From an uncultured Bacilli bacterium (lineage in GTDB: Bacteria > Bacillota_I > Bacilli_A > RF39 > UBA660): DNA of 22,974 bases. A model generated the notes under the pieces. The model had not been told where the DNA came from. It saw only the letters and a program-made list of their open reading frames with translations, and did no database searches. Each line of letters opens with the position of its first letter. Within the stretch, counting starts at the first letter, position 1. The position numbers and the translations under genes were made by a program. Below, piece after piece: positions 8,266 through 15,919 of the stretch. Location: contig CALVVH010000017.1 of NCBI GenBank assembly GCA_944363805.1, positions 1-22,974 on the forward strand, given 5' to 3'.

Positions 8266-8296
8266 GAAAAAAGCAAGACATTTATACTATCTTGCT
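8266..8296 (-). terminator. Intrinsic terminator of the 162-aa unknown gene
   Basis: AGCAAGA (8272-8278) pairs with TCTTGCT (8290-8296); on the minus strand the 7-bp stem is followed by T5-6. The stop codon of the gene (8287-8289) lies in the loop/stem, so the hairpin overlaps the coding end. Confidence 0.7.
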
Positions 8297-8775
8297 GATA
8301 TTCTTTGTCTAGATAAAGGTAAATCACAAAGTTCACTACGCGAATCCTCTTGATCAACATAGCTATATCTTGTTCTTAAACCATTTACATAATCATCTAA
8401 AACTTCTCTAGAAATGGTATTTTCTCTAAAAGGTGCAATAACTTCTGACAATGTACTCTCTACTTTTTCAGTTGATTCAAATGGTAAAACTGTATCACCG
8501 CTTTCTAATAATTCATACTTTCCTATTTGAGGAAAATAAATAACCCCAGTTGCATCACAAGAATCAACACGACTTTTAAGAATTTCTATATCGTTAATAC
8601 CTATAGAGCTTGCAAGCTCTGCATTACTACTTAATTCACTAATACTATAACTTTGTCCAACATAAAATTCTTTAAGTTGAAACCCATCGCCATTAAAAGA
8701 GTATACTTTTGCACCTAACAATTGAACTTTTCCAGCTTTATCTTTACCATAGACATATTCAATTTTGCTTAACAT
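8287..8775 (-). CDS. Uncharacterised 162-aa protein
   Basis: I do not recognise the family. The protein has 162 aa, is soluble, has no signal peptide or membrane segment, and is rather acidic. The N-terminal half looks like beta strands (IEYVYGKDKAGKVQLLGAKV, FQLKEFYVGQSYS), followed by helical ELASSIGINDIEIL. The last 40 residues are polar, Arg/Ser-rich and probably disordered (RSELCDLPLSRQRISAR). It has one of the strongest promoters in the window and a clear ribosome binding site (AAGGAG), and it ends in its own terminator, so it appears to be a well-expressed single-gene unit. It separates the CoA-transferase from yabP. Nothing in the sequence ties it to sporulation. Confidence 0.75.
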   Translation of the reverse strand: MLSKIEYVYGKDKAGKVQLLGAKVYSFNGDGFQLKEFYVGQSYSISELSSNAELASSIGINDIEILKSRVDSCDATGVIYFPQIGKYELLESGDTVLPFESTEKVESTLSEVIAPFRENTISREVLDDYVNGLRTRYSYVDQEDSRSELCDLPLSRQRISAR

Positions 8776-8811
8776 TTAATAAATCTCTCCTTTTTTTAAG
8801 CGGTAAAACCA

Positions 8812-8840
8812 ATTTTAGCATTATATTTATTATATGTCAA
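8812..8840 (-). promoter_or_regulatory. Strong sigma-A-type promoter of the 162-aa gene
   Basis: The minus strand reads TTGACA (8835-8840), a 17-nt spacer ending in TGC, and TAAAAT (8812-8817). The -35 and spacing are consensus and the -10 is extended. The ATG follows after AAGGAG. Confidence 0.8.
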
Positions 8841-8877
8841 GTTAATTAAATTGAGAACCGATCGACAAAAATTGCAA

Positions 8878-10437
8878 TCAAATTCTTAAATTCATCTTAG
8901 CTTTTTCAAATATTCTTTTATCCATTAACTTTAAATCAGCATTTATATTGGGTTGAAAAGACATATTTTCTAGTATATCTTTCTTTAAATCTACTCCTGG
9001 GGCAATTTCTATTAAAGTTATCCCCTTATCATCTAATTTGAATACAGCTCTTTCAGTTACATATAAAATCTCTTGCTCATTAATTCTTGCCTGTTTAGCA
9101 GAAAAAGTAATTTGTTCCACTTTATCAACAAATTTTTGCTTAGCTCCTTCTTTATTAATAATTAATTTTCCATCCCTTATTTCTTCAACTAATCCATCAG
9201 TTGTAAATGTTCCAATGAATACAACTTTTTTCGTACATTGAGTAATATTTATAAAACCACCCGGACCTGTTACCCTTGTTCCAAATTTTGAAACGTTAAC
9301 ATTACCTTCTTTATCGACTTCAGCTAACCCTAAGACTGCCATATTTAAAGATCCACCATTATAGGCATCAAATTGTTCCGCAGTTGACACCACAGAATCT
9401 GGATTAATGGAACCACCAAAGGCTACACCACCAATTGGTACACCACCAGTTGGACCGGTTTCTACCGATAAATAAATATCATCTGCAAACCCTTCTTCAA
9501 TAGAAATGTTGGCAATTGAATCAGGCATACCAACACCCAAATTGATTACATCTCCCTTTTTTAATTCCATGGCTGCTCTCCGTCCACAAACTTTTCGATT
9601 ATCAAGGTCTCTTATTTTGGCACTTTCTAAAGGCATTTTGATATCTCCAGTTATTTCAGGACGATACTTTGGCATATTATAATCCCCCAAAGAATAATCA
9701 GGTTCTGCTATAACAACAAAATCAACATATGATGAATGAATTATAGCATTACGGGCTTTTAGACTTCCTTTAGGCACTATTTTTTCCACTTGGGCTATTA
9801 CTATTCCTCCAGAATTATGAGCTGCAATTGCCATATTGTATTGTTCGCCAATCAAAGCTTCATGTTCCAAAGATAAGTTTCCATCTTCATCAGCATATGT
9901 TGCCTTTACAATTGCCACATCGATTGGAAAAGATTTATAAAATAATACTTCTTTACCATTGATATTTAATAATTCAACAATATCAGGAAGTTCCCTAGCT
10001 TTTTCATTAGCTCGACACCCATTAAGTCGTGGATCCGCAAAAGTATTAAGCCCAATATGAGTAAATACTCCCATTTCCTTGCCGGCAATCGCCCGGTATA
10101 AATGATTTATCACCCCTAGAGGGACTGCAAAAGCTGGAAATTGATTATTTCCAATAGCTACTCCAAAAACTTTACCCATCCCTAAATGGGCACATATTGC
10201 TTTGCCAACTAATCCAGGTTTAGCTAACATATTCATACCTACTTCATCTTCTGTCAAATTCCCCGGTGATATACCACAGGTAACTCCTAAGTTTGCTGGA
10301 TGTCCAGTAGTCAAAAAGGAATCTCTAATTGCTCTAATGATTGCTTCACAAGACCCACTACCACCAGAACCTGATATAGCTACCATATCATTATCTTTTA
10401 TATATTCAGCTACTTCATTACAAGCAATAACTTTCAT
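8878..10437 (-). CDS. Propionate/acetate-type acyl-CoA transferase
   Basis: This family moves CoA between short-chain acyl-CoA and free acids such as acetate and propionate in fermentation. The 519-aa length fits the fused alpha+beta form (propionate CoA-transferase and E. coli YdiF type). The alpha half contains SGSGGSGSCEAII and VAIVKATYADEDGNLSLEHEA; the beta half begins near 285 with INLGVGMPDSIAN. The catalytic glutamate is expected at Glu326 in LSVETGPTGGVP, within the ExG signature; GSLNMAVLGLAEVD and GTRVTGPGGFINITQ follow. Start: GAGGTG about 7 nt before the ATG, with an extended -10 upstream. It stands between sporulation genes as a single gene; I see no clear terminator after it. 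The exact acid substrate cannot be told from sequence. Confidence 0.92.
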   Translation of the reverse strand: MKVIACNEVAEYIKDNDMVAISGSGGSGSCEAIIRAIRDSFLTTGHPANLGVTCGISPGNLTEDEVGMNMLAKPGLVGKAICAHLGMGKVFGVAIGNNQFPAFAVPLGVINHLYRAIAGKEMGVFTHIGLNTFADPRLNGCRANEKARELPDIVELLNINGKEVLFYKSFPIDVAIVKATYADEDGNLSLEHEALIGEQYNMAIAAHNSGGIVIAQVEKIVPKGSLKARNAIIHSSYVDFVVIAEPDYSLGDYNMPKYRPEITGDIKMPLESAKIRDLDNRKVCGRRAAMELKKGDVINLGVGMPDSIANISIEEGFADDIYLSVETGPTGGVPIGGVAFGGSINPDSVVSTAEQFDAYNGGSLNMAVLGLAEVDKEGNVNVSKFGTRVTGPGGFINITQCTKKVVFIGTFTTDGLVEEIRDGKLIINKEGAKQKFVDKVEQITFSAKQARINEQEILYVTERAVFKLDDKGITLIEIAPGVDLKKDILENMSFQPNINADLKLMDKRIFEKAKMNLRI

Positions 10438-10462
10438 TATATTTCACCTCTATTATTTTATA

Positions 10463-10468
10463 ATTATA
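10463..10468 (-). promoter_or_regulatory. Extended -10 promoter of the CoA-transferase
   Basis: The minus strand reads TGA then TATAAT (10463-10468). The -35 region is poor. The ATG lies 25 nt downstream after GAGGTG. Confidence 0.5.
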
Positions 10469-10487
10469 TCACAAATTTTATTTTCAT

Positions 10488-10522
10488 ATAAAAAGTCCAT
10501 AAATATTTTACGGACCTTTTAA
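10488..10522 (-). terminator. Intrinsic terminator of the acyltransferase gene
   Basis: AAAAAGTCC (10490-10498) faces GGACCTTTT (10512-10520). Read as minus-strand RNA this gives a 9-bp stem with one G-U pair, whose 3' arm ends in a run of U. It lies just after the acyltransferase stop and before the CoA-transferase promoter. Confidence 0.6.
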
Positions 10523-10529
10523 CAAATTT

Positions 10530-11756
10530 CTAAGCATTCTTTTTTTTCAAAATAGTTGCGTCCATTATTACTTTAATTAAGCAACTCAAAATAATTGTTA
10601 TTATTACTGTTGGGATAAATATCAACCAGAATGAATAAGTTGTTTCCACAGTATTTTGACCAAGCATTCTTAGTATCAATATAGCTATTGGATAATGTAA
10701 CATATAAATGTACAATGATATACCACCAAGATACTCAAATAGTCCATGCGTTGTCTTGTTATTAAGTATCTTTGTTAATCCATCAACATTAAGCAAACTT
10801 AATCCAATTACAATGATACAAAGAAGTGAAACAGTCCATCTATCTAATTCAAACCATGTCGGTGGATAGATAGTATACCAAAGAAGCAATGCACTAGCTG
10901 CTAAATTGACTACAGTTAATGCTGTCTTAGCTCCACCACTAAATTTATGATTCTTTAACTTTTGAATCAAATAGTAAAGAAGCATACCACCCAGCATTCC
11001 TAATAAAACGAATAAAAGGCCATTATTGAACCCAATTACAGCAGTTGCACTTGTTGCACTTCCGCCCATTCCATTAGTTGAAGTTGTTTGTAATCCAAAC
11101 GTTGACCAAGCAGTTTGAGCAGCTCTTGTATTAGTAAAGCACCACCATCCACTAAGGAAGATGAATAAGAATGGTGCCACAATACCAGACATGAAATCTT
11201 CATTTTTAGATAATCCCCAATATAGGAAATATCCAACAATAATAATTGCAGAAATAAACCATAATGTTCCATTTAAATTGAAAAATTCATTTCCTACACT
11301 TCTCAGTCCCACTGAGTGGAAACCTAAGAATTCCCAAGCACTATTGATTATCATGCTACAAACTTGTTGGAAATTATAATCCGGATAATAAAATTTTGTT
11401 GAAATAATAACACCAAGTATATAACCGAGAATCAACACTGGCATTAAGGCCTTAACTCTGCTCCATGTATAGTCCCAAGCTCTAGAAGAAGCGCTTTTAC
11501 TAGCATATTCTTTATATAGATTTCGCTTTTTAAAGTGCGATACCATAAAGTATCCTGCAGTTAAAGTAAACACAAGCAAAACTTCACTGGAACCAAAGAA
11601 CCAATTGGTTGTTTCCATGTAATATCCCAATGAACCATCACAACTTCTAGCAATAATCCAACCAGTATGAAACCCTATAATTGCAAGAGCAATCAAAAAT
11701 CTCCACACTTCAATAGCTACATTTCTTGTCTTTGGAACTTCCTTTTCTTTTGCCAA
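10530..11756 (-). CDS. Membrane acyltransferase, family 3 (OafA/NolL/WecH type)
   Basis: This is an integral membrane O-acyltransferase of about 408 aa with roughly ten hydrophobic helices. Family hallmarks are the N-terminal RNVAIEVWRFLIALAIIGFH block, containing the conserved His and Arg positions, a charged loop after the second helix (HFKKRNLYKEYASK), and the C-terminal GLFEYLGGISLYIYMLHYPI block. Members acylate sugars of wall teichoic acid, peptidoglycan or exopolysaccharide. The start is probably the TTG at 11754-11756: AAAGGAG lies 8 nt upstream, whereas the in-frame GTG three codons earlier touches the ribosome binding site. It is a single-gene unit with its own promoter and terminator and lies between spoVG and the CoA-transferase. 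Its base composition looks less AT-rich than its neighbours. The acceptor is unknown. Confidence 0.88.
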   Translation of the reverse strand: MAKEKEVPKTRNVAIEVWRFLIALAIIGFHTGWIIARSCDGSLGYYMETTNWFFGSSEVLLVFTLTAGYFMVSHFKKRNLYKEYASKSASSRAWDYTWSRVKALMPVLILGYILGVIISTKFYYPDYNFQQVCSMIINSAWEFLGFHSVGLRSVGNEFFNLNGTLWFISAIIIVGYFLYWGLSKNEDFMSGIVAPFLFIFLSGWWCFTNTRAAQTAWSTFGLQTTSTNGMGGSATSATAVIGFNNGLLFVLLGMLGGMLLYYLIQKLKNHKFSGGAKTALTVVNLAASALLLWYTIYPPTWFELDRWTVSLLCIIVIGLSLLNVDGLTKILNNKTTHGLFEYLGGISLYIYMLHYPIAILILRMLGQNTVETTYSFWLIFIPTVIITIILSCLIKVIMDATILKKKNA

Positions 11757-11799
11757 AACTAACACTCCTTTCTACATAGTATCACCCTATGATAATAAA

Positions 11800-11805
11800 A
11801 TTATA
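11800..11805 (-). promoter_or_regulatory. Extended -10 promoter of the acyltransferase gene
   Basis: The minus strand reads TGG then TATAAT (11800-11805), just after the spoVG terminator. The -35 is weak. Confidence 0.55.
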
Positions 11806-11831
11806 CCACAATCTTTGTTACCGTTACATAG

Positions 11832-11855
11832 AAAAAATCAACTTTCGTTGATTTA
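11832..11855 (-). terminator. Intrinsic terminator of spoVG
   Basis: AAATCAAC (11835-11842) pairs with GTTGATTT (11847-11854). On the minus strand an 8-bp stem is capped by a GAAA tetraloop and runs into T6. The spoVG stop codon (11853-11855) lies at the base of the stem. Confidence 0.8.
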
Positions 11856-12131
11856 GTCAATTTGTTTTTCTTCAGTTATTTTTTTGTTATATGCATTCAG
11901 AATAACTTCTTCAAATTTTTCTCTGGTTTCTCTATTTGTTGGAAAAACAACATTTTCTTCTTTTCCAAATTTATTAAGTTTACCAGGCATCGAAACAAAC
12001 AATCTCGTATTACCTTCAATTATTTTAGCCCCTCTAATTGCTAAACAATCATCAATCGTAAAATCGACAAACGCCTTTAACCGTGAGCCCTCTTTTTCTC
12101 TAGGATAAATATCTACTTTTGTAATTTCCAT
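11853..12131 (-). CDS. spoVG: Regulatory protein SpoVG
   Basis: This small nucleic-acid-binding regulator affects septation and sporulation in Bacillus and gene expression in other Firmicutes. It has 92 aa; family features are the opening MEITKVDIYPREKEGSRLKA, the core GNTRLFVSMPGKLNKFGKEE and the FPTNRETREKFEEVILNAY helix. AAGGAG precedes the ATG. It lies 67 bp after veg with a TATAAT in the gap (12156-12161) and ends in its own terminator. In B. subtilis it sits a few genes after veg; here the intervening genes are missing. Confidence 0.95.
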   Translation of the reverse strand: MEITKVDIYPREKEGSRLKAFVDFTIDDCLAIRGAKIIEGNTRLFVSMPGKLNKFGKEENVVFPTNRETREKFEEVILNAYNKKITEEKQID

Positions 12132-12155
12132 AACTTCTCTCCTTACTGTATTCCT

Positions 12156-12161
12156 ATTATA
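12156..12161 (-). promoter_or_regulatory. Possible -10 of spoVG
   Basis: The minus strand carries TATAAT (12156-12161), about 25 nt before the spoVG ATG. It lacks an upstream TG, and the nearest TTGAAA is only 14 nt away. I see no convincing sigma-H match, although spoVG is sigma-H-dependent in B. subtilis. Confidence 0.35.
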
Positions 12162-12198
12162 ATTTTAATTTATATTTTCAAAATTTGCAACTAAAATA

Positions 12199-12411
12199 TC
12201 ACAAATATTTAATTTTTACCTCTCCAGTTATTACATCGCGATAATTAAAACTTTTTTCTTCGCCATTCACTAATACTGTAAATAAATTAGGATACAATTT
12301 ATAAATAACTCCTTCATATCTATTTACTCTATTTCTAAGACCATATACAGCTATCCTCACTTTACGATTTATGTTCTTGCCTATTTCATCTTTAACTATA
12401 TTAATATTCAT
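12199..12411 (-). CDS. veg: Veg protein
   Basis: Veg is a small protein of the DUF1021 family, highly expressed in Bacillus and linked there to biofilm formation and spore germination. This copy has 70 aa with the family pattern: IGKNINRKVRIAVYGLRNRV, then RYEGVIYKLYPNLFTVLV and FNYRDVITGEVKI. The start ATG overlaps the yabG stop in an ATGA junction, so translation is probably coupled to yabG. Gene order yabG-veg matches B. subtilis. Confidence 0.9.
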   Translation of the reverse strand: MNINIVKDEIGKNINRKVRIAVYGLRNRVNRYEGVIYKLYPNLFTVLVNGEEKSFNYRDVITGEVKIKYL

Positions 12412-13187
12412 CTGGGATACCCCACATACATAAGCCCATTACAAATAATTCCCCCCATACCATCTTCTTTATATTTAGTTTTTTCAAGTAACTTTTTTAA
12501 ATCTATTTCTTTACTTCTTTCCGTTAACGAAATAGTACTAGCAATAATCGCCGGATCTAAAGCATGAATATTGACTCTTTTAGGACTCGAAGCAAAATTA
12601 GCTCCTGCCTTTATTAGTTCCTCATAATTACTTTGACAAGCTCCAGCAATAATTACTAATTTCTCATGACTTTTTTCGTAATTTCGAGCAGCTTTAACTG
12701 CTTTGACAAAATATCCAGAATTTTTATAGTTTTTTAAGTCGTTGATATCCTCGCTTTTTTTTCGCAAATAAGCATCATGCCCTGTAATAATTACAATATC
12801 CGGCTTATATTCTCGCAATAAACCTTGGATTTGTTCATAAACATTTTTTTCATTTATTTTTTTTCCAATCGCAAAAATGCCATTTCTTTTATAAAACTTT
12901 AAACATCTATTTAAGTATTCTTCATCGCCATCGATATGCAAAACTTTCGCCGGCAAATAAAAATAATCTCCTCTAGTCAAAAGTTCATCTTTGATATCGA
13001 TTTCATCTATTGTTTCGTCTTCTTTAATATTACTTTCCAATCTTAAATCATCAAAGTTAGCATCCGCATATAAACGTACTTCGACTCCCTTCAAATAATA
13101 AGTACCATCACTTATATTAATAACTTTGAATACCGTATCATTACCATAACTATTTCTAGTTACATAATCCCCCTTATTAATTTGCAT
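12408..13187 (-). CDS. yabG: Sporulation-specific protease YabG
   Basis: YabG is a cysteine protease that trims coat and cortex-associated proteins in spore-formers. It has 259 aa from the ATG at 13185-13187, chosen because GGTG lies 6 nt upstream; in-frame TTG and GTG codons just before it overlap the ribosome binding site. A short beta-rich N-terminus (KGDYVTRNSYGNDTVFKV) precedes the conserved core: ITGHDAY (His137), IIAGACQSNYEEL (Cys184, the likely nucleophile by comparison with the family) and NIHALDPAIIASTISLT (His208). It is followed by overlapping veg. The start codon lies in a predicted hairpin (13181-13214). In B. subtilis yabG follows ksgA directly; here two extra genes are inserted between them. 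Confidence 0.93.
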   Translation of the reverse strand: MQINKGDYVTRNSYGNDTVFKVINISDGTYYLKGVEVRLYADANFDDLRLESNIKEDETIDEIDIKDELLTRGDYFYLPAKVLHIDGDEEYLNRCLKFYKRNGIFAIGKKINEKNVYEQIQGLLREYKPDIVIITGHDAYLRKKSEDINDLKNYKNSGYFVKAVKAARNYEKSHEKLVIIAGACQSNYEELIKAGANFASSPKRVNIHALDPAIIASTISLTERSKEIDLKKLLEKTKYKEDGMGGIICNGLMYVGYPR

Positions 13188-13214
13188 ATTTATCACCAAT
13201 TAAATATATGCAAA
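13181..13214 (-). promoter_or_regulatory. Hairpin enclosing the yabG ribosome binding site and start codon
   Basis: TTTGCATATTTA (13181-13192) is complementary to TAAATATATGCAAA (13201-13214), apart from a 2-nt bulge. In minus-strand RNA the yabG AUG is in the 3' arm and the GGUGA ribosome binding site spans the 8-nt loop and adjacent stem. The 5' arm overlaps the T-tract of the preceding gene's terminator. Function is inferred. Confidence 0.4.
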
Positions 13215-13235
13215 AAACTAGCCATTATGACTAGT
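13212..13235 (-). terminator. Intrinsic terminator of the ATPase-membrane protein pair
   Basis: ACTAGCC (13217-13223) faces GACTAGT (13229-13235); as minus-strand RNA it is a 7-bp stem with one U-G pair, a 5-nt loop and U6. The stop codon of the membrane-protein gene (13231-13233) lies in the stem. Confidence 0.72.
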
Positions 13236-13728
13236 CCATATATTTTTGTAAATTTAATCTATCACACATATATACATATCCCGGCTGAGACTCACTAAAA
13301 CTAAAAATCTTTTTCTTTTTCACATACAAACTAACAATTTTCTCATTTTTCTTAAATTTAATTCTTGCTCTCGTAATATCTTTTATATTATATTCTTTAT
13401 ATGAAAATAACTTACGTACTATTATTACATTATTATCTACTATCACTTTGTTATAACTAAGCACAAAAGCCATTACTAATGTTAATACCAATAATATCCC
13501 AGATATCAATAAAAATATATATTTATCTTCTCTAATATAATAATAACATATTATACTCACTCCCAAAATAGTTCCCGAAAAGGCAAATAAAAGCCCAACA
13601 TAACTAGCTGATTCATGTATAACAAAATTATTACTAGTCATGTACTTAGTATCGCTCTCTAAACAATTCTTAGTAATTGCAAAAATTAAAGAACTACATA
13701 CAATTATTAATATTATCTCTATATTCAT
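13231..13728 (-). CDS. Uncharacterised membrane protein with a C-terminal PH-like segment
   Basis: The predicted protein has 165 aa. Three hydrophobic segments are visible (about 1-19, 41-62 and 70-92). The remaining 70 residues alternate like beta strands and then a helix (NKVIVDNNVIIVRKLFSYKE, ITRARIKF, KIVSLYVKKKKIFSF), resembling bacterial PH-type membrane proteins. I cannot assign a family. The ATG overlaps the stop of the upstream ATPase gene by 4 bp (ATGA), so the two are translationally coupled and probably entered the locus together. A terminator overlaps its stop codon. Confidence 0.72.
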   Translation of the reverse strand: MNIEIILIIVCSSLIFAITKNCLESDTKYMTSNNFVIHESASYVGLLFAFSGTILGVSIICYYYIREDKYIFLLISGILLVLTLVMAFVLSYNKVIVDNNVIIVRKLFSYKEYNIKDITRARIKFKKNEKIVSLYVKKKKIFSFSESQPGYVYMCDRLNLQKYMD

Positions 13729-15023
13729 AAAAACATCACCATATATATCGGATAATTAATTATATTATTATTAACACTAATATTTTTGGTAGATAATTTA
13801 ATACCCATTGGTATATTCCAATTTTCTATTGCAGATTTTAAACTCTTAGATTTAGTATTATCTGCTGACTTAACTTCTAGGGCTGTAATTTCATGATTAT
13901 ATATCACTATAAAATCTAATTCTAAACTTGATCGATAATTAAAATAATATAATTTCATGCCTTTCTTATTTAGTAAATCAGCAATAACATTTTCATAAAT
14001 AGCCCCTTTATAAATAGCTAAATTTCCATTCATTATATCTATTGCAGCATCATTTCCTAGCATGGAAACAAATAATCCAGTATCAGCCATATATATTTTA
14101 AAACAACCAAGATTTATGTACCCAATTAAAGGTTTTTCTAAAGATTTTAAATTATAACAACGATTTACGACTCTAGCATCAACCAACCAAGCTAAAGCAT
14201 CACCATAATTTCTAGTTGTAGCATTTTTATTAGCAAGTTTATATTGAAATTTTTTATTTTCCTTAGCAAGTTGGATAGGTATCGAATTAAAACACTCCCT
14301 TATTTTATTTTTTTCACCTTGAGCAGCATATTTTATTATATCTGCTTTATAATCTTCAATTATATCATTTTGTAATTTAAAAACATTTTGAAAATTCTTA
14401 CTTGTAATATATTCATTAACTACCTTAGGCATACCACCAACAATTATATATAATTTAAACAAATCTATAAATTGATTGTGAGTAGCACTAGGTACTGGCC
14501 TTCTTTCATCATAATATTTCTTTACAAATTGAATTCCAGCATCATTAATACCATTAGCCCAACAAAATTCTTCAAAATCAAGTGAATACATATCTAAGTA
14601 TTCTACATATCCCACCGGATAAGAACTAGGTTCGTCCTTATGTAAAACTCCAAGCAAAGAACCTGATGCAATAACATCATATTTATTATAAATAGTTAAA
14701 AATTTTAAAGCAGTAATAGCATTTGGACAAGTTTGTATTTCATCAAATATAATAAGTGTTTTCTTAGGTTCAATTATTATACTATTAAATCGTAAAGATA
14801 TTTGACTAATTATTTCTTCACCTGATAAGTTATCTTCAAATATTTCTTTAAATTGAGGATTTTCTTCAAAGTTTATATAAATATAATTATCATAATATTC
14901 TCGAGCAAATTCTTTTATAACATAAGTTTTACCAACTTGTCTTGCTCCTCGCACTATTAAAGTCATCTTATTAGGACTATTTTTCCATTCTATTAACTTA
15001 TCCATTGCTTTTCTTCTTAGCAT
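13725..15023 (-). CDS. AAA-family ATPase with C-terminal DUF4143 domain
   Basis: The predicted protein has 432 aa from the ATG at 15021-15023 (AGGTG is 6 nt upstream; the in-frame GTG nearby overlaps it). The N-terminal AAA_14-type ATPase has Walker A GARQVGKT at 26-33 and Walker B LIIFDEIQ at about 90-97, followed by a sensor-like VIASGSLLGVL. The C-terminal half is DUF4143, ending in a PD-(D/E)xK-like nuclease fold pattern: SLELDFIVIY then ITALEVKS. These proteins are common accessory genes in Firmicutes, Bacteroidetes and Archaea, often in variable loci; their role is unresolved (mobile, toxin- or defence-linked proposals exist). It is coupled to the membrane-protein gene and interrupts the conserved rsmA-yabG order. 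Confidence 0.9.
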   Translation of the reverse strand: MLRRKAMDKLIEWKNSPNKMTLIVRGARQVGKTYVIKEFAREYYDNYIYINFEENPQFKEIFEDNLSGEEIISQISLRFNSIIIEPKKTLIIFDEIQTCPNAITALKFLTIYNKYDVIASGSLLGVLHKDEPSSYPVGYVEYLDMYSLDFEEFCWANGINDAGIQFVKKYYDERRPVPSATHNQFIDLFKLYIIVGGMPKVVNEYITSKNFQNVFKLQNDIIEDYKADIIKYAAQGEKNKIRECFNSIPIQLAKENKKFQYKLANKNATTRNYGDALAWLVDARVVNRCYNLKSLEKPLIGYINLGCFKIYMADTGLFVSMLGNDAAIDIMNGNLAIYKGAIYENVIADLLNKKGMKLYYFNYRSSLELDFIVIYNHEITALEVKSADNTKSKSLKSAIENWNIPMGIKLSTKNISVNNNIINYPIYMVMFL

Positions 15024-15040
15024 TTTTATCACCTATAACC

Positions 15041-15069
15041 AAAATATCACATTTTTGCCTTAAAATCAA
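15041..15069 (-). promoter_or_regulatory. Possible promoter of the ATPase gene
   Basis: The minus strand reads TTGATT (15064-15069), a 17-nt spacer ending in TGA, and TATTTT (15041-15046). An imperfect inverted repeat (15052-15061 with 15068-15076, 1-nt bulge) overlaps the -35 and spacer and could be an operator. Moderate match only. Confidence 0.4.
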
Positions 15070-15086
15070 GGAAAAACACATGATAT

Positions 15087-15142
15087 ATCATTTTTTTACA
15101 GGGAATATTACTTACTTCCATCATTTTTTTATAGGGAATATT
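15087..15142. repeat. Tandem 23-bp direct repeat, 33-bp period, at the rsmA 3' end
   Basis: Copy 1 at 15087-15109 and copy 2 at 15120-15142 differ at one base (ACAGGG versus ATAGGG), with a 10-bp spacer. Copy 2 contains the last codons and stop of rsmA. It looks like a short duplication of the gene's 3' end, lying exactly where the ATPase pair interrupts the conserved gene order. Confidence 0.8.
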
Positions 15143-15902
15143 CAAATATTTCTATTAATATATCCCCACTTATTTCTTCAGCCCTTACATTTTCATTTAA
15201 ATTATGTTTATCTAATATTTCTTTTATATTATTCCAATTATACCCACTCAAATTATTCTTCAAAGTCTTTCTTTTTTGCTTAAAACAAGCTTTCAAAAAA
15301 TTTTTATATTTATCAAAATCCAACTCTTCTTTATTACTTTTAGGTATTAATCTCAAAACTGTGCTTTCAACTTTTGGCACTGGTTTAAATGCATACTTAG
15401 AAACATCAGTTACTTTACTTATATCAAAGTAATAATTAAGTACAACTGTAATATAACCATATTCTTTAGAGTGAGGTTTAGCTAAAAATCTATCCGCTAC
15501 TTCCCTTTGCACCATTATAACTAACTTATCAAAACTAATATCACTATCCATAATATGTTCAATTATCGGCGTAGTTATATAATATGGTAAATTACCAACA
15601 ATATATAATTTATTGTATTTAATACCTTTTATATCTTCACTTATATTACTTTTTAAAAAATCTTGCCATATTATCTTAGTTTTATCACTATTTAATTTAC
15701 TTAATACTTCAGTTAAATCTTTATCCACTTCATAACATATCAAATTAGCATTATACTTCTTTAATTCCTTAGTTAATGCTCCTTGTCCTGGACCAATTTC
15801 TATTATTAAATCATCATCACATGCCAAAACCTCAGTAACTATCTTACTGATTACATTTTGATCTATTAAAAAATTTTGTCCTAAACTCTTCTTTGCTTTC
15901 AT
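15129..15902 (-). CDS. rsmA: 16S rRNA adenine dimethyltransferase RsmA (KsgA)
   Basis: The enzyme dimethylates two adjacent adenines in the 3' terminal hairpin of 16S rRNA, using S-adenosylmethionine, late in small-subunit assembly. From the ATG at 15900-15902 it has 257 aa. It opens MKAKKSLGQNFLIDQN; the SAM motif EIGPGQGAL is at about 35-43 and the catalytic NLPYYI at 104-109; the C-terminal domain has FKQKRKTLKNNL. The start is uncertain: a GTG nine codons upstream has AAGGAG too close (3 nt), while the ATG has no ribosome binding site nearby but matches the usual family start. A small hairpin (about 15904-15922) between AAGGAG and the ATG might bring them together. It follows the 3D-domain gene, whose stop is 17 nt upstream. 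Confidence 0.95.
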   Translation of the reverse strand: MKAKKSLGQNFLIDQNVISKIVTEVLACDDDLIIEIGPGQGALTKELKKYNANLICYEVDKDLTEVLSKLNSDKTKIIWQDFLKSNISEDIKGIKYNKLYIVGNLPYYITTPIIEHIMDSDISFDKLVIMVQREVADRFLAKPHSKEYGYITVVLNYYFDISKVTDVSKYAFKPVPKVESTVLRLIPKSNKEELDFDKYKNFLKACFKQKRKTLKNNLSGYNWNNIKEILDKHNLNENVRAEEISGDILIEIFEYSL

Positions 15903-15919
15903 AAAAAATTTAGGTGAGA

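Noticed and set aside
12132..12198. Sigma-H promoter for spoVG, as in B. subtilis
   Set aside because: I could not find AGGAWWT and GAAT elements at correct spacing; only a TATAAT is visible.
15048..15057. Fourth copy of the TCACATTTTT repeat
   Set aside because: Only the first ten bases match and the sequence diverges at once; chance is likely in AT-rich DNA.
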